Source of the DNA: an uncultured Prevotella sp.
Lineage (GTDB): Bacteria; Bacteroidota; Bacteroidia; Bacteroidales; Bacteroidaceae
Direction: 5' to 3'
NCBI GenBank assembly: GCA_900544825.1
Contig: UQWP01000028.1
Location: forward strand, 1 to 41,530
Length of the DNA: 41,530 nt
Shown: positions 33,242 to 41,530 of the stretch, in pieces
Layout: each line of letters starts with the position of its first letter
Position numbering within the stretch: the first letter of the stretch is position 1
Translations under genes and position numbers: made by a program
The notes under the pieces: model-generated
Databases searched by the model: none
What the model was told of the DNA's origin: nothing
What the model saw: the letters and a program-made list of their open reading frames with translations, nothing else

Positions 33242-35749
33242 ATGAAGAAAATAATCGTTCTTTTCACTATTCTGCTCGTGGCGTGCCATGCGTTTGCCCA
33301 AGAGAAAATTAGCGGTTATGTGGAAGATTCACTTACACACAACCGCCTGCCCAACGTATCGGTTACTCTGCTGCGCAATGGAAAGCCCTTGAAGTTTACG
33401 CGCAGCAAGGAAGACGGAACTTTCCAGATTCCCATAGCACAAAAGCAAGCCGGTGATATGCTGCAAGCTACCTATATGGGCTATAAAAAGCAAAAAACGG
33501 CGGTTTCATCGGAAAAAGAGACCGTAATCAGCATGGCTTCCACCGCTTTTGTATTGAAAGAAGTACAAGTGAAAGGCTCACGCATTACGGGACGGGATAC
33601 CATTTCTTTCGATCTCACCCGATTTGCCAACGAACGAGACAACAGTCTGAAGGATGTTCTGAAAAAGCTACCAGGCGTAGACATTGAGAAGAATGGCCGT
33701 ATCAATTACAATGGTAAACCTATCAATAGATTCACCGTGGAAGGTCTCGACCTGACTGGTGGCAAATACAACCAGCTAGAGGAGAACATCAAGGCGAAAG
33801 ACGTAAAAAAGGCCGAAGTCATCGAGCATGACCAACCGATCAAGGCACTCCAGAACAAGACTTTTATCGATAATATCGCAATGAATATCGCCCTTAAGGA
33901 TAGTGCCAGAGACAAACTGTTGCCTACCATCAAGCCCTATCTGCTGGTTGGCAATCCTACCCACGTTGGCGGTGAACTCAATCTGATGCAGATAGGCAAG
34001 AAAAAACAGCTGATGTATGATGCGGCATACGATAGAACCGGCAAGAATCTTGGCTACTCTCTGGAACCCCTTGCTTCCTACAGCGACAGATTGAAAGCAG
34101 CCGCATTGCCTTCCTGGCATAGTGCACCCAGTCTGGAAGCGCCAATAGACGATGAAAGATTACGATTCAACACCACCCAGAAGTATTCCATCAACCATAT
34201 CAGGAAGAACAAGCAGGATGCAGAAAGCCGTATTGAGGCGAACTATCTGCGCCAGGTTGTCCGCCAGCAACGGGAGAACACCTCTGTTTACAACCTTGGC
34301 GGTGAAGCTCCGATTACAACCACGGAGCAGAACCACAAGACGATGATCAGCGATGTATTCAGACTGGAATGGGAGAACAAGGTAAACCAAACCAATCATT
34401 ATGGCAATGAGAACATCAGCCTCAACGTAAGCCAGAACGATGGCTTGTCGAATATCAACGATACGCTTACCCAGCGCATCCGCATCCCAAAGATAGACAT
34501 TGCAGGTAGTCTCTACCGTCTCTTTGTCTTCAAGAAGGGTCAACTCTCCTGGCGCTCCACTGCCGATTATCACCATGGAGTATCCGATCTCTATGTGAAT
34601 GATGACCGCAACCGCCTACGCAGTAACCTATGGCATACAGCCCACGCCCTATCATGGCAGAAGAACCGGTTCCACTGGATGCAGCGATATCAGATAAGCA
34701 TAGATGCTAACAACATCCATATCAAAAATGAAGCAAATGGAGCTATCAGTCAGAGTACTCTCAACCTGACAGGTAAGGTCTCTCCATACTGGCAATACAA
34801 GACGGAGACCTTCAGAATATCGTTTTCTCCAGACCTCATCTGGGAGCGCTTCACCCATCCGAAGAAGACATTATGGGCGGTTTCACCGTTCTTATATCTC
34901 AACAAGAAGTTGAATTTCCGCCAGGAAATGACAACCTATTTCGGATATACTACCAGTACGGGCGATGCGAAGAGCTATGCCTTAAGCCAATACCGCCGCA
35001 GTTATCGTTCCTGGTATGTTTCGGGCGACATCATTCCTATCACCCGTTCGCTGTACGGAAATCTCTCCTACGAATACAAGCGTCCTATCAAGGAGATTTT
35101 CTTCTCAGCTTCAATCAACGCCAACCGTTTCTGGATGAATACAGCTTCCGACCTGCGCATCGTGAACGGCAACTACTATACCTCTTTATATAAGCAGGAC
35201 AGCAAGAGCGATAACATCGGAGGTTCGCTCTACATCTCCAAGGGATTCTACGATCTGCATCTGAAGACCCGACTCACAGCCACCTACAACTACAGCCAGG
35301 GCGAACAATACTCATCGAGGAAAGCTATCGGCTATACTGCCAATACCTATTCCTTGAAGCCAAGCATTGACTACTCGCCATCCTGGTGTGCCCTGAGTTA
35401 TGAGGGAGAATTCACGAAATATGACTCCAAGAGGCAAAATCAAGCAATTTCATCGCTATTCAACTGGAAGCAGACCTTCTCAGCCACCGCCACCATCAGT
35501 CATATCGACCTCACCTTCTCGCTGGTACATTACCATAACGAATTGCAAGGAGGCAGCAAGGTGAATACACTCCTGGGAGATGCATCGGCAGTATGGAGAA
35601 TGAAAAAGCTCCGCCTTTCTGCAGAGCTTCGAAACCTTTTCAACAAGAAGAACTATATGGAAACCATCTATAGCGGCATCAGTACATTGACCGACAGCTA
35701 TCATCTTCGCCCTCGTGAACTGATGGTTTCCGCCCAGTATTCCTTCTAA
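33242..35749 (+). CDS. TonB-receptor-like outer-membrane barrel with carboxypeptidase-regulatory-like domain
   Basis: An 835-residue outer-membrane protein. After a signal peptide (1-20, ending AFAQ; the LVAC just before could also be read as a lipobox) comes a carboxypeptidase-regulatory-like beta domain (about 22-100). A plug-like region follows (LKDVLKKLPGVDIEKNG and on), then a long beta-barrel that ends in the typical outer-membrane sequence QYSF. No clear TonB box is seen, and no STN or SusD partner is present, so it is not a standard SusC. The cargo is unknown. Its N-terminal part is nearly the same as that of the second barrel gene at 40969. A terminator follows. Confidence 0.85.
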   Translation: MKKIIVLFTILLVACHAFAQEKISGYVEDSLTHNRLPNVSVTLLRNGKPLKFTRSKEDGTFQIPIAQKQAGDMLQATYMGYKKQKTAVSSEKETVISMASTAFVLKEVQVKGSRITGRDTISFDLTRFANERDNSLKDVLKKLPGVDIEKNGRINYNGKPINRFTVEGLDLTGGKYNQLEENIKAKDVKKAEVIEHDQPIKALQNKTFIDNIAMNIALKDSARDKLLPTIKPYLLVGNPTHVGGELNLMQIGKKKQLMYDAAYDRTGKNLGYSLEPLASYSDRLKAAALPSWHSAPSLEAPIDDERLRFNTTQKYSINHIRKNKQDAESRIEANYLRQVVRQQRENTSVYNLGGEAPITTTEQNHKTMISDVFRLEWENKVNQTNHYGNENISLNVSQNDGLSNINDTLTQRIRIPKIDIAGSLYRLFVFKKGQLSWRSTADYHHGVSDLYVNDDRNRLRSNLWHTAHALSWQKNRFHWMQRYQISIDANNIHIKNEANGAISQSTLNLTGKVSPYWQYKTETFRISFSPDLIWERFTHPKKTLWAVSPFLYLNKKLNFRQEMTTYFGYTTSTGDAKSYALSQYRRSYRSWYVSGDIIPITRSLYGNLSYEYKRPIKEIFFSASINANRFWMNTASDLRIVNGNYYTSLYKQDSKSDNIGGSLYISKGFYDLHLKTRLTATYNYSQGEQYSSRKAIGYTANTYSLKPSIDYSPSWCALSYEGEFTKYDSKRQNQAISSLFNWKQTFSATATISHIDLTFSLVHYHNELQGGSKVNTLLGDASAVWRMKKLRLSAELRNLFNKKNYMETIYSGISTLTDSYHLRPRELMVSAQYSF

Positions 35750-35754
35750 ACAAG

Positions 35755-35795
35755 AACTCCCATCTCAGAAAAGAGACGGGAGTTATTTATTTTTG
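35755..35795 (+). terminator. Terminator after the first barrel gene
   Basis: aactcccatctc (35755-35766) pairs with gagacgggagtt (35773-35784) with one mismatch, followed by atttattttt. Confidence 0.78.
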
Positions 35796-36138
35796 AGGAC
35801 AAAAGACAAGGTTATAAGGGATTTTGACTTTTTAGTGGTTTTTTATTTGGAGCAAATCTACAAAGAAATAACCTTACAGATTAAGTATGGTGAAAAAAAT
35901 CTCTTAAGGGAATAATTTATTTCCCTTAAGGAAAAAAATAAAAATCCTTAAGGGAAAATTCTCAATCTCTTCTTGCCCCATTTTACGGGCGTTTCTTCAA
36001 GGCTGTCTCTTTCTTGAATATTATTTACATAGACTACTCCTGTTTAAGATAGTTCAACTGAACCGTCATTATTCTGTTTACCATTTTCCTATCTCTGCGT
36101 CTTACTCGTAAATAAACATCAAGAAATAAATAGAAAAC
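35796..36138. repeat. Gene-free AT-rich region with CCTTAAGGGAA repeats
   Basis: No gene is seen. cttaagggaa at 35903-35912 and its complement ttcccttaag at 35921-35930 form a 10-bp inverted repeat, and a further copy, ccttaagggaa, is at 35946-35956. These could be an operator or a second 3' hairpin. The rest up to the GLPGLI gene at 36139 holds no clear TAnnTTTG box. Confidence 0.5.
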
Positions 36139-36962
36139 ATGAAAAAGATTCTAATGATTCTTGCAGCCATCCTCGCATTAGGCTGCCTGACCGCAAAAGC
36201 ACAGATGAGATCGGGCGTGGACACGCTCCCCTCGACCAAGTGAAGTATCGCATCACCTACGATGCAAAACAGGTGAACGACACCACGCAAATACCATATA
36301 TTTATCGAAAGGCACAGATGCGACTCGACATCGGTAGCAACATCACTCACTTCTATAACCAGTCCGAGAAGCAATGGGAGCAGCAAGTCTTACAAATGAT
36401 ACTTACTGGCGGTGTCATTGATCTAAGAAAAGCCGAGCCGGTAAAATGTATGGACTTTGAATTTCTCAAAAACTACCCTAAGAATGGGCAGACCCTATTT
36501 CAAGAATCGTGGGCTTTGAGAACCTATCACTGCATCGAAAAGGCCGAGACTCCTGATTGGCAACTCATCCCAGACAGCACCACAACCATCATCGGCTATC
36601 ATTGCCAACTCGCCAAGACCAACTTCAAGGGAAGAACTTGGTTAGCTTGGTATGCTGAGGATATCCCTGTGTCAGAAGGTCCTTGGAAACTCTGCGGTCT
36701 GCCAGGTCTCATACTCCGTGCCTACGATGCACAGCAACAATTCTATCTCAACGCCATCGGACTGGAAGACTTGAAAGGCAAGGAGACTCTCAAATACGCC
36801 AAGCCAGAAAAGGCTGAGAAAGTTTCCCAGTCTGACCTCACCAAAATCAAGCTGAGAGACGATGGAAGCGAGATGCTAAGGGACGAAAAGTGGACAGATG
36901 AGAATGGAAAACCGATCAAACCAAAAGCAAGGAAACGTGTCTTCAATCCAATCGAGCGATAG
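36139..36962 (+). pseudogene. GLPGLI family gene (second copy) with a one-base frameshift
   Basis: The ATG at 36139 opens a good signal peptide (about 22 residues, ending TAKAQ), but this frame stops at 36241-36243. The remaining GLPGLI body continues in another frame from about 36231 to 36962, with GPWKLCGLPGLILRAYD and the NPIER ending. Adding one C to the CCCC run at 36228-36231 joins the frames as DTLPLDQVKYRITYD, matching the other copies (DSIDQVKYQVVYD), and gives a protein of 274 residues, close to the 278 and 287 of its paralogues. A GTG at 36240 could start the body, but without a secretion signal. It may be a pseudogene, a phase-variable gene or a sequencing error. Confidence 0.8.
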
Positions 36963-36982
36963 AGACATCTCAAAGGCTTTTC

Positions 36983-37020
36983 ATTTCAGATTTTTGCGAA
37001 TTTCTACAAAAATCTGAAAT
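36983..37020 (+). terminator. AT-rich hairpin after the second GLPGLI gene
   Basis: A perfect 13-bp stem, atttcagattttt (36983-36995) with aaaaatctgaaat (37008-37020), 12-base loop. The following sequence is T-rich but has no clean T-run. Probably a terminator. Confidence 0.55.
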
Positions 37021-37034
37021 AGAAAGCTTATTTT

Positions 37035-37066
37035 CTTGCTCTTATCGACAATTTATTGTACTTTTG
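37035..37066 (+). promoter_or_regulatory. Promoter of the TPR/HTH regulator
   Basis: CTTG (37035-37038), 20 bp, TACTTTTG (37059-37066), close to the consensus. The start codon is 53 bp further on. Confidence 0.7.
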
Positions 37067-37119
37067 CAAAAAGATTTCTGAAACAACAAATGTAAAGTTG
37101 ATAATTTGACGATAACAAT

Positions 37120-38748
37120 ATGATTTATACAAGCAAGAAAATCATCATATTTCTGTTCACTATCATGCAGCTAGCCATTCTCTCTAGTTGCATGGACTCA
37201 GGATATCGCCTATCCTTCCCTGAGATAGACGACCTTGCCGACGAATACCCAGCACAAGCTAAGGTATTCCTCTCTCGTGCTGACAGCAACGACAACAAAG
37301 GCTACTATAAGCTCTTAACAGCCAAGATAGAATATCAACTCAATGGTTGGATCTATAAAGAAAACAACATAGACGATGCCATCAACATCTTCGTGAACGA
37401 AAAGGATGAACCCCTTCTTGCACGTTCCTTATATTATAAGGGAGCCTCGATACTCAACAACTATCGAGATACCGCAAAAGCCATCAAATGGTTCTCACAG
37501 GCCATCGCCTACGATAGCAACATGAGAGAAAAGGAGAAGCTGGATATGTACGACATATTGTGTCGCATTACCCACCAAAACATTTACACCGTAGAGTTAG
37601 AAGACGAGGCTCGCCAAACCAACAATATCCGCTACCGTGCCTGGGCACTACTCTATCGTAGCATCAACAACCAAGACCAAGAACTTGCCGACCAAGCTTT
37701 CGAAGTTGCCAATCAAATCAAAGAGAACAAGGACAGCACCTTGGGACCCATGTACTATCATTACTTCCAAGCCTTGATGGACAGGGGCAATGTGCCTGAT
37801 TCCATCTTGATAAGCTATGCAAAGAAAGCGCAAGACAATCATGGGGTAAAATATGACAACAACATCGATTTCTATCGCTTGCTCACAAGAAACAGCGAGG
37901 AAACCCATGCCTTCGCCATGCAGCATATCAAAGAAGAATATAGCATGGATCAAGAACTCATAAAGTCATGGGGATCCTATTCCTTTGCTTTAGGATATAA
38001 GTATTATCTCCCCTTATATTTCCTCTCCCTACAAAAAGGAGATACGCTCATGGCAAACCGTGTTGCCCACGAATTACGACAAGAAGCTCCTTTGCTTGTC
38101 AAAGACGAAAACTCAGAAAAGGAAAATCAAGTAAAACTGATGTACGAGGGTGGTAACACCCGTTATCGCTATGAAAAGGTTAAGACCTATATATTTGTAG
38201 GAATCATCATCGTGCTCATCATTCTCTTGACGATGACTTACCTCTCTATTTCCAGAATCCGAAAGGCTCACCAAACTATAAAAAACTTGCATGAGTCACT
38301 GCACCAGTTAAAAGATGTGGAGAACTCTTCGTTATCGGAACAATGCGAACTATTAAACCACGAAATCACCACCCAGCTTCGCAAACTGAAACGTCGTGAC
38401 AAGGACATCGAAGAATACAAGGCTCAAATTACCGAGCTCACAGACATCAGCCAAGGCTTGGTGTATTATTCGATGACGATACAAAATCAAAACATCAGCC
38501 AGATAGGTAAGCAAGGCATCCGACAACTTCTCGCCAGCTTCAAGGTGATAGACGAGAAGTATAGCGAACGATTGGAAAACTACGACTTGAATCCATCGCA
38601 AAGCCTCTTCTGCATCCTCTACCATATCGGTAAGAACGATGAGGAAGTAATGCAAATCCTGCAATACTCTCTCTCGAATATCAGGGTAAGAAAGTCGAGA
38701 ATCAAGAGTGACACCGGAGCAGAGTCGTTCGATGACATCATCAGATAA
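37120..38748 (+). CDS. Membrane TPR regulator with coiled coil and C-terminal HTH
   Basis: A 542-residue protein. The N-terminus is a lipoprotein-type signal with LSSC (Cys24). Residues about 30-350 are helical TPR-like repeats (AIKWFSQAIAYDS and others), predicted periplasmic. A membrane segment is at about 357-377, then a coiled coil (about 385-445), and a cytoplasmic C-terminus (489-542) with a helix-turn-helix look, SQSLFCILYHIGKNDEEVMQ then RVRKSRI, like LuxR-type ends. This matches a group of Bacteroidota TPR membrane regulators thought to sense envelope signals and bind DNA. It has its own promoter and lies between two GLPGLI genes, so those are the natural targets. Confidence 0.72.
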   Translation: MIYTSKKIIIFLFTIMQLAILSSCMDSGYRLSFPEIDDLADEYPAQAKVFLSRADSNDNKGYYKLLTAKIEYQLNGWIYKENNIDDAINIFVNEKDEPLLARSLYYKGASILNNYRDTAKAIKWFSQAIAYDSNMREKEKLDMYDILCRITHQNIYTVELEDEARQTNNIRYRAWALLYRSINNQDQELADQAFEVANQIKENKDSTLGPMYYHYFQALMDRGNVPDSILISYAKKAQDNHGVKYDNNIDFYRLLTRNSEETHAFAMQHIKEEYSMDQELIKSWGSYSFALGYKYYLPLYFLSLQKGDTLMANRVAHELRQEAPLLVKDENSEKENQVKLMYEGGNTRYRYEKVKTYIFVGIIIVLIILLTMTYLSISRIRKAHQTIKNLHESLHQLKDVENSSLSEQCELLNHEITTQLRKLKRRDKDIEEYKAQITELTDISQGLVYYSMTIQNQNISQIGKQGIRQLLASFKVIDEKYSERLENYDLNPSQSLFCILYHIGKNDEEVMQILQYSLSNIRVRKSRIKSDTGAESFDDIIR

Positions 38749-38879
38749 GCACTCCCATAAGTTTTTCGCTATACTCCATTAACTTATCGAATCATTACAA
38801 AAAGCTTGTATTTTAAGTTTTTCCTAATCGTAACTCTCTCGTTATCAATATATCCGTACTCACTGACGTGTAATCCCGA

Positions 38880-38911
38880 TTTGGCTATCTCTATCATTTG
38901 TATTACCTTTG
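38880..38911 (+). promoter_or_regulatory. Promoter of the third GLPGLI operon
   Basis: TTTG (38880-38883), exactly 20 bp, TACCTTTG (38904-38911). It fixes the gene start at 38940, since an in-frame ATG at 38898 lies inside the promoter. Confidence 0.8.
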
Positions 38912-38939
38912 CATCCGAAATTCTAAACATCAAACGACT

Positions 38940-39776
38940 ATGAGAAGAATAACATTATTATTAGCAGCCATACTCACAGTATGCAGCTTGAATGCTCAGA
39001 AAGGCAACAAAAATGAGAAAGTGGTCAATATTGACAAGGTAAACTATCGCATCACCTACAATGGGAAAATGGTACCAGATACCACAACAGTTCCCTACAA
39101 CTATTGGGTGAGCGAAATGCGACTGGACATCGGTAGCAAGACTACTCATTTCTATGATAGAACCAAGCAAATATCCGATTCTATCATGGATGAACAAGCT
39201 AAGACGGGGCAATATGACATGAGTAAAATTCCTAGAGGTGGCAGAATCCATTGGGAATTCTACAAGAACTATCCATCAAAGGGGCAAACCACTTTACTGG
39301 ATAAAGTCCTTGGTAACTATTACCAATGTACAGAACAATTAGAGGTGCCAAACTGGCAGCTTATCCCAGATAGCACAACTACCATCATTGGCTATAGATG
39401 CCTGTTGGCAAAAGCACTCTTCAAAGGCAGAACCTGGTATGCCTGGTACCCAGAAGACATACCTATAAGCGAAGGACCTTGGAAAATTTCCGGACTGCCT
39501 GGTCTTGTTTTACTTGCTTACGACCAGAACAAACAATACATATTCAATGCTATCGGTATGAGCACATTGAATGGGACCGAAAGCATAACTTTCACGGAAA
39601 AGGCAAGAGAGAAAGTAACACAGAAAGAGTTAAGAGAGGCTAAGCATAAATTTGATGGCGCAGAAGCTCTCAAAGCAACAGCGAGAAAAACTGGATTTAC
39701 GTTTAAGAAATTACCCGAAGGTGCCATCAAGGCTCTAAACCGAAGCAACAAGGGCAACCCTATCGAACTGGAGTAA
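38940..39776 (+). CDS. GLPGLI family secreted protein (third copy)
   Basis: A 278-residue secreted protein. The start at 38940 gives a clear signal peptide (MRRITLLLAAILTVCSLNAQ). It carries GPWKISGLPGLVLLAYD and ends NPIELE. It is closer to the second copy (both have YRITY and MRLDIGS, and LIPDSTTTIIGY) than to the first. It leads a unit with a TPR protein 57 bp downstream and a second barrel protein after that, parallel to the first GLPGLI/barrel pair. Function unknown. Confidence 0.88.
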   Translation: MRRITLLLAAILTVCSLNAQKGNKNEKVVNIDKVNYRITYNGKMVPDTTTVPYNYWVSEMRLDIGSKTTHFYDRTKQISDSIMDEQAKTGQYDMSKIPRGGRIHWEFYKNYPSKGQTTLLDKVLGNYYQCTEQLEVPNWQLIPDSTTTIIGYRCLLAKALFKGRTWYAWYPEDIPISEGPWKISGLPGLVLLAYDQNKQYIFNAIGMSTLNGTESITFTEKAREKVTQKELREAKHKFDGAEALKATARKTGFTFKKLPEGAIKALNRSNKGNPIELE

Positions 39777-39833
39777 CTCCAGCTCGATTAACTGATCGTA
39801 TCTACATCATAACAAGAAACGAACAATATAAGC

Positions 39834-40955
39834 ATGAAAAGATATTTATTCATCATCTGTTTGGTATTCCTTGGAATTATCGGAATATCAGCCAAGAAAG
39901 AACAGACTCCCATCCAACACTTGATACTGCAGGGCGACAGTTGCATGAACGAGCATGACTCGTACCATGCCATCACCTATTACCAGCAATATATCAATGA
40001 GCATCCACACGATTTGAATGTTCTCAGAAAGCTCGCTTCTTGCTATCGTCTTCGTGGCGACAACAAGAAGTGTATCGCCTGTATGGATAGCATTCCTAAC
40101 GACAGTCTCAACCATGAAGACTTGCGCATGATGTTCTATTCCTATCTTAATCTTGGCGATAAAAAAAAGGTAGAATTATATGGCATGACTATCTATGGCA
40201 AATACCCATACGACGGGGAGGTATTTGCCACCCTACTTCAGCAATGGAACAACCATGGGGAGCCTGAAAGCGTTTCAGCATTCGCCTTGTCGTATGTTGA
40301 AAAACGTGACTCCACGAATATTCTCATCAACAAGGAGCTTGCCTATTCACTCTATTTACAGCTTAGATACGAGCAAGCCATCCCTAGATACAAGAAGCTT
40401 ATAGCCGATGGATTCGACAATTTTGAGTCTAACCTCGTCATAGGATTGTGCTATTATAACTTGGAAAAGTACCGAGAAGTCTATACCTATCTGAACAAGG
40501 CGGCAGAGATGAAGAAAGACAACCCAAATATGAACTGTCTCTTCTACTTGGGCATGACTTGCAAGAAGATTTCCGAACAGACTAAGAACATCGTGGAAAA
40601 GGAAAACCTGGCAAGACACGCCATCATCAACCTGGAACGGTCTATAACCGTGGCTTACCCTCGCAGTCGTGGACTATATGTAAACCAGCAACTTGCTGAG
40701 CTTTATTACTATAAAATGGAATACGAGAATGCAGGTCATGCCTTCGCCCAGTGCATCGAATATGATGACGAGGACGATCCTCACAACTATTATAATGCTG
40801 CGCAAATGTATATCGGAGCCAAGATGAAGCCACAGGCAAAACTCTATCTCCAGATGTTCTTGGCAAAAGCTGATAAGTTGAAGGATGAAAAGGAAAAAGC
40901 TAAACTTACAGCGAAAGTAAAGGAGCAACTAAAAGGTTTGCAAACAGATAAATAG
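39834..40955 (+). CDS. Secreted TPR-repeat protein
   Basis: A 373-residue protein with a signal peptide (about 1-20, ending ISAK) and helical repeats through most of its length; TPR-like units include LVIGLCYYNLEKYREVYTYLNKA and YYNAAQMYIGAKMKPQAKLYL in outline. Such proteins usually scaffold protein contacts. No enzymatic motif is seen. It sits between the third GLPGLI gene and the second barrel gene (13 bp to the latter), a position that has no counterpart in the first GLPGLI/barrel unit. It may link the secreted protein to the outer-membrane complex. Confidence 0.7.
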   Translation: MKRYLFIICLVFLGIIGISAKKEQTPIQHLILQGDSCMNEHDSYHAITYYQQYINEHPHDLNVLRKLASCYRLRGDNKKCIACMDSIPNDSLNHEDLRMMFYSYLNLGDKKKVELYGMTIYGKYPYDGEVFATLLQQWNNHGEPESVSAFALSYVEKRDSTNILINKELAYSLYLQLRYEQAIPRYKKLIADGFDNFESNLVIGLCYYNLEKYREVYTYLNKAAEMKKDNPNMNCLFYLGMTCKKISEQTKNIVEKENLARHAIINLERSITVAYPRSRGLYVNQQLAELYYYKMEYENAGHAFAQCIEYDDEDDPHNYYNAAQMYIGAKMKPQAKLYLQMFLAKADKLKDEKEKAKLTAKVKEQLKGLQTDK

Positions 40956-40968
40956 AAAAAGGCGAATT

Positions 40969-41530
40969 ATGAAGAGAATAATTATCAGTTTTATCGCTTT
41001 CTTTCTCTTGTTCTGCATCCCAATGGCGATGCAGAGCAAGAGAAACACTCCTATCTTACTCGATGACGACAACACTGCTACCGGGATTCATGGTTATGTA
41101 GAAGATTCATTGACCCATAACCGTCTAGCCAACGTCTCCATCACGCTGCTCCGCAATGGAAAGCCCTTGAAGTTTACAAGAACAAAGGAGGACGGAACCT
41201 TCGTGCTCCCTATCACCGAAAAGCAAGCCAACGACAAACTGCAGGCCACGTTTATGGGGTATAAAAAGACAAAAGCATCGGTTTCATCGGGAAAAGAAAC
41301 CATCATCAGTATGGCTTCAACAGCTTTTGTCTTGAAGGAAGTGCAGGTGAAAGGCTCTCGCATCACGGGTCGAGACACCATCTCTTTCGATCTTACCCGA
41401 TTTGCCAACGAACGAGATAACTCCCTGAAAGATGTACTAAAGAAGCTGCCAGGCGTGGATATAGAGAAGAATGGTCGTATCAATTACAATGGTAAACCTA
41501 TCAATAGATTCACCGTGGAAGGTCTCGACC
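40969..41530 (+). CDS. Second TonB-receptor-like barrel protein (partial, runs off the window)
   Basis: The first 187 codons of a gene that continues beyond the right edge. The signal peptide (about 1-22) is followed by an acidic stretch (LLDDDNTATG) not present in its paralogue at 33242, then the same carboxypeptidase-regulatory-like domain and the start of the plug. From ISMASTAF to the edge, 75 residues are identical to the first barrel protein, and the last 55 bases (41476-41530) are identical to 33698-33752. The earlier part has diverged more. This is a tandem paralogue, possibly kept alike by gene conversion. Confidence 0.87.
   Translation, partial: MKRIIISFIAFFLLFCIPMAMQSKRNTPILLDDDNTATGIHGYVEDSLTHNRLANVSITLLRNGKPLKFTRTKEDGTFVLPITEKQANDKLQATFMGYKKTKASVSSGKETIISMASTAFVLKEVQVKGSRITGRDTISFDLTRFANERDNSLKDVLKKLPGVDIEKNGRINYNGKPINRFTVEGLD

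Noticed and set aside
36240..36962. Functional GLPGLI gene starting at GTG 36240
   Set aside because: It would have no signal peptide, while a perfect one lies just upstream in another frame, pointing to a frameshift.

Overview
The window looks like chromosomal DNA from a Bacteroidales bacterium, most likely Prevotella/Segatella (S. copri-like). This rests on the Bacteroidota-type promoters (TTTG, about 20 bp, TAnnTTTG) before several genes, on the division/cell-wall (dcw) cluster lacking murF and ddl, on GLPGLI-family proteins, on glycine-lipid-type acyltransferases, and on the recO / tRNA-Glu / rpsT / gyrB order. The genus is inferred from protein character, not from a database search.

Layout. 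(1) 1-2700: a minus-strand two-gene operon, a DUF4143-type AAA ATPase followed by a BRO-N/Fic fusion protein. Its promoter and leader carry four 17-bp repeats at an exact 33-bp period. (2) 2700-3260: a gene-free stretch full of hairpins and ten copies of CCCTTCACC/GGTGAAGGG. (3) 3270-5171: two minus-strand acyltransferases resembling the glycine/ornithine-lipid enzymes GlsB and GlsA. (4) 5547-20934: a compact dcw cluster, rsmH-ftsL-ftsI-murE-mraY-murD-ftsW-murG-murC-ftsQ-ftsA-ftsZ, all plus strand. (5) 20990-24374: recO (minus), tRNA-Glu(UUC), rpsT and gyrB. (6) 24493-27892: a secreted GH95 alpha-L-fucosidase-like enzyme and a secreted protein that looks like a rhamnosidase without its catalytic barrel. 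(7) 27923-30887: a DUF3109 protein, ung and gpmI, all minus strand. (8) 31008-41530: an accessory locus built around GLPGLI proteins.

The accessory locus at the right end is the least understood part. A membrane-bound regulator (31008-32093) seems to be a histidine kinase that kept its sensor and a degenerate H-box but lost its ATPase, and is joined directly to an OmpR-type DNA-binding domain. It is divergent from a GLPGLI protein and a large outer-membrane barrel protein. Then come a second GLPGLI gene with a one-base frameshift, a second membrane regulator (TPR sensor, membrane helix, coiled coil, HTH) and a third GLPGLI gene with a TPR protein and a second barrel protein that runs off the window. 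The two barrel proteins share 75 identical residues and 55 identical bases up to the window edge, so the locus has expanded by duplication. My inference is an envelope-sensing regulon in which each GLPGLI secreted protein works with a TonB-receptor-like outer-membrane partner; its function is unknown to me.

All positions were read by eye. Promoters and terminators are motif matches, and family assignments are from recognised motifs rather than searches.
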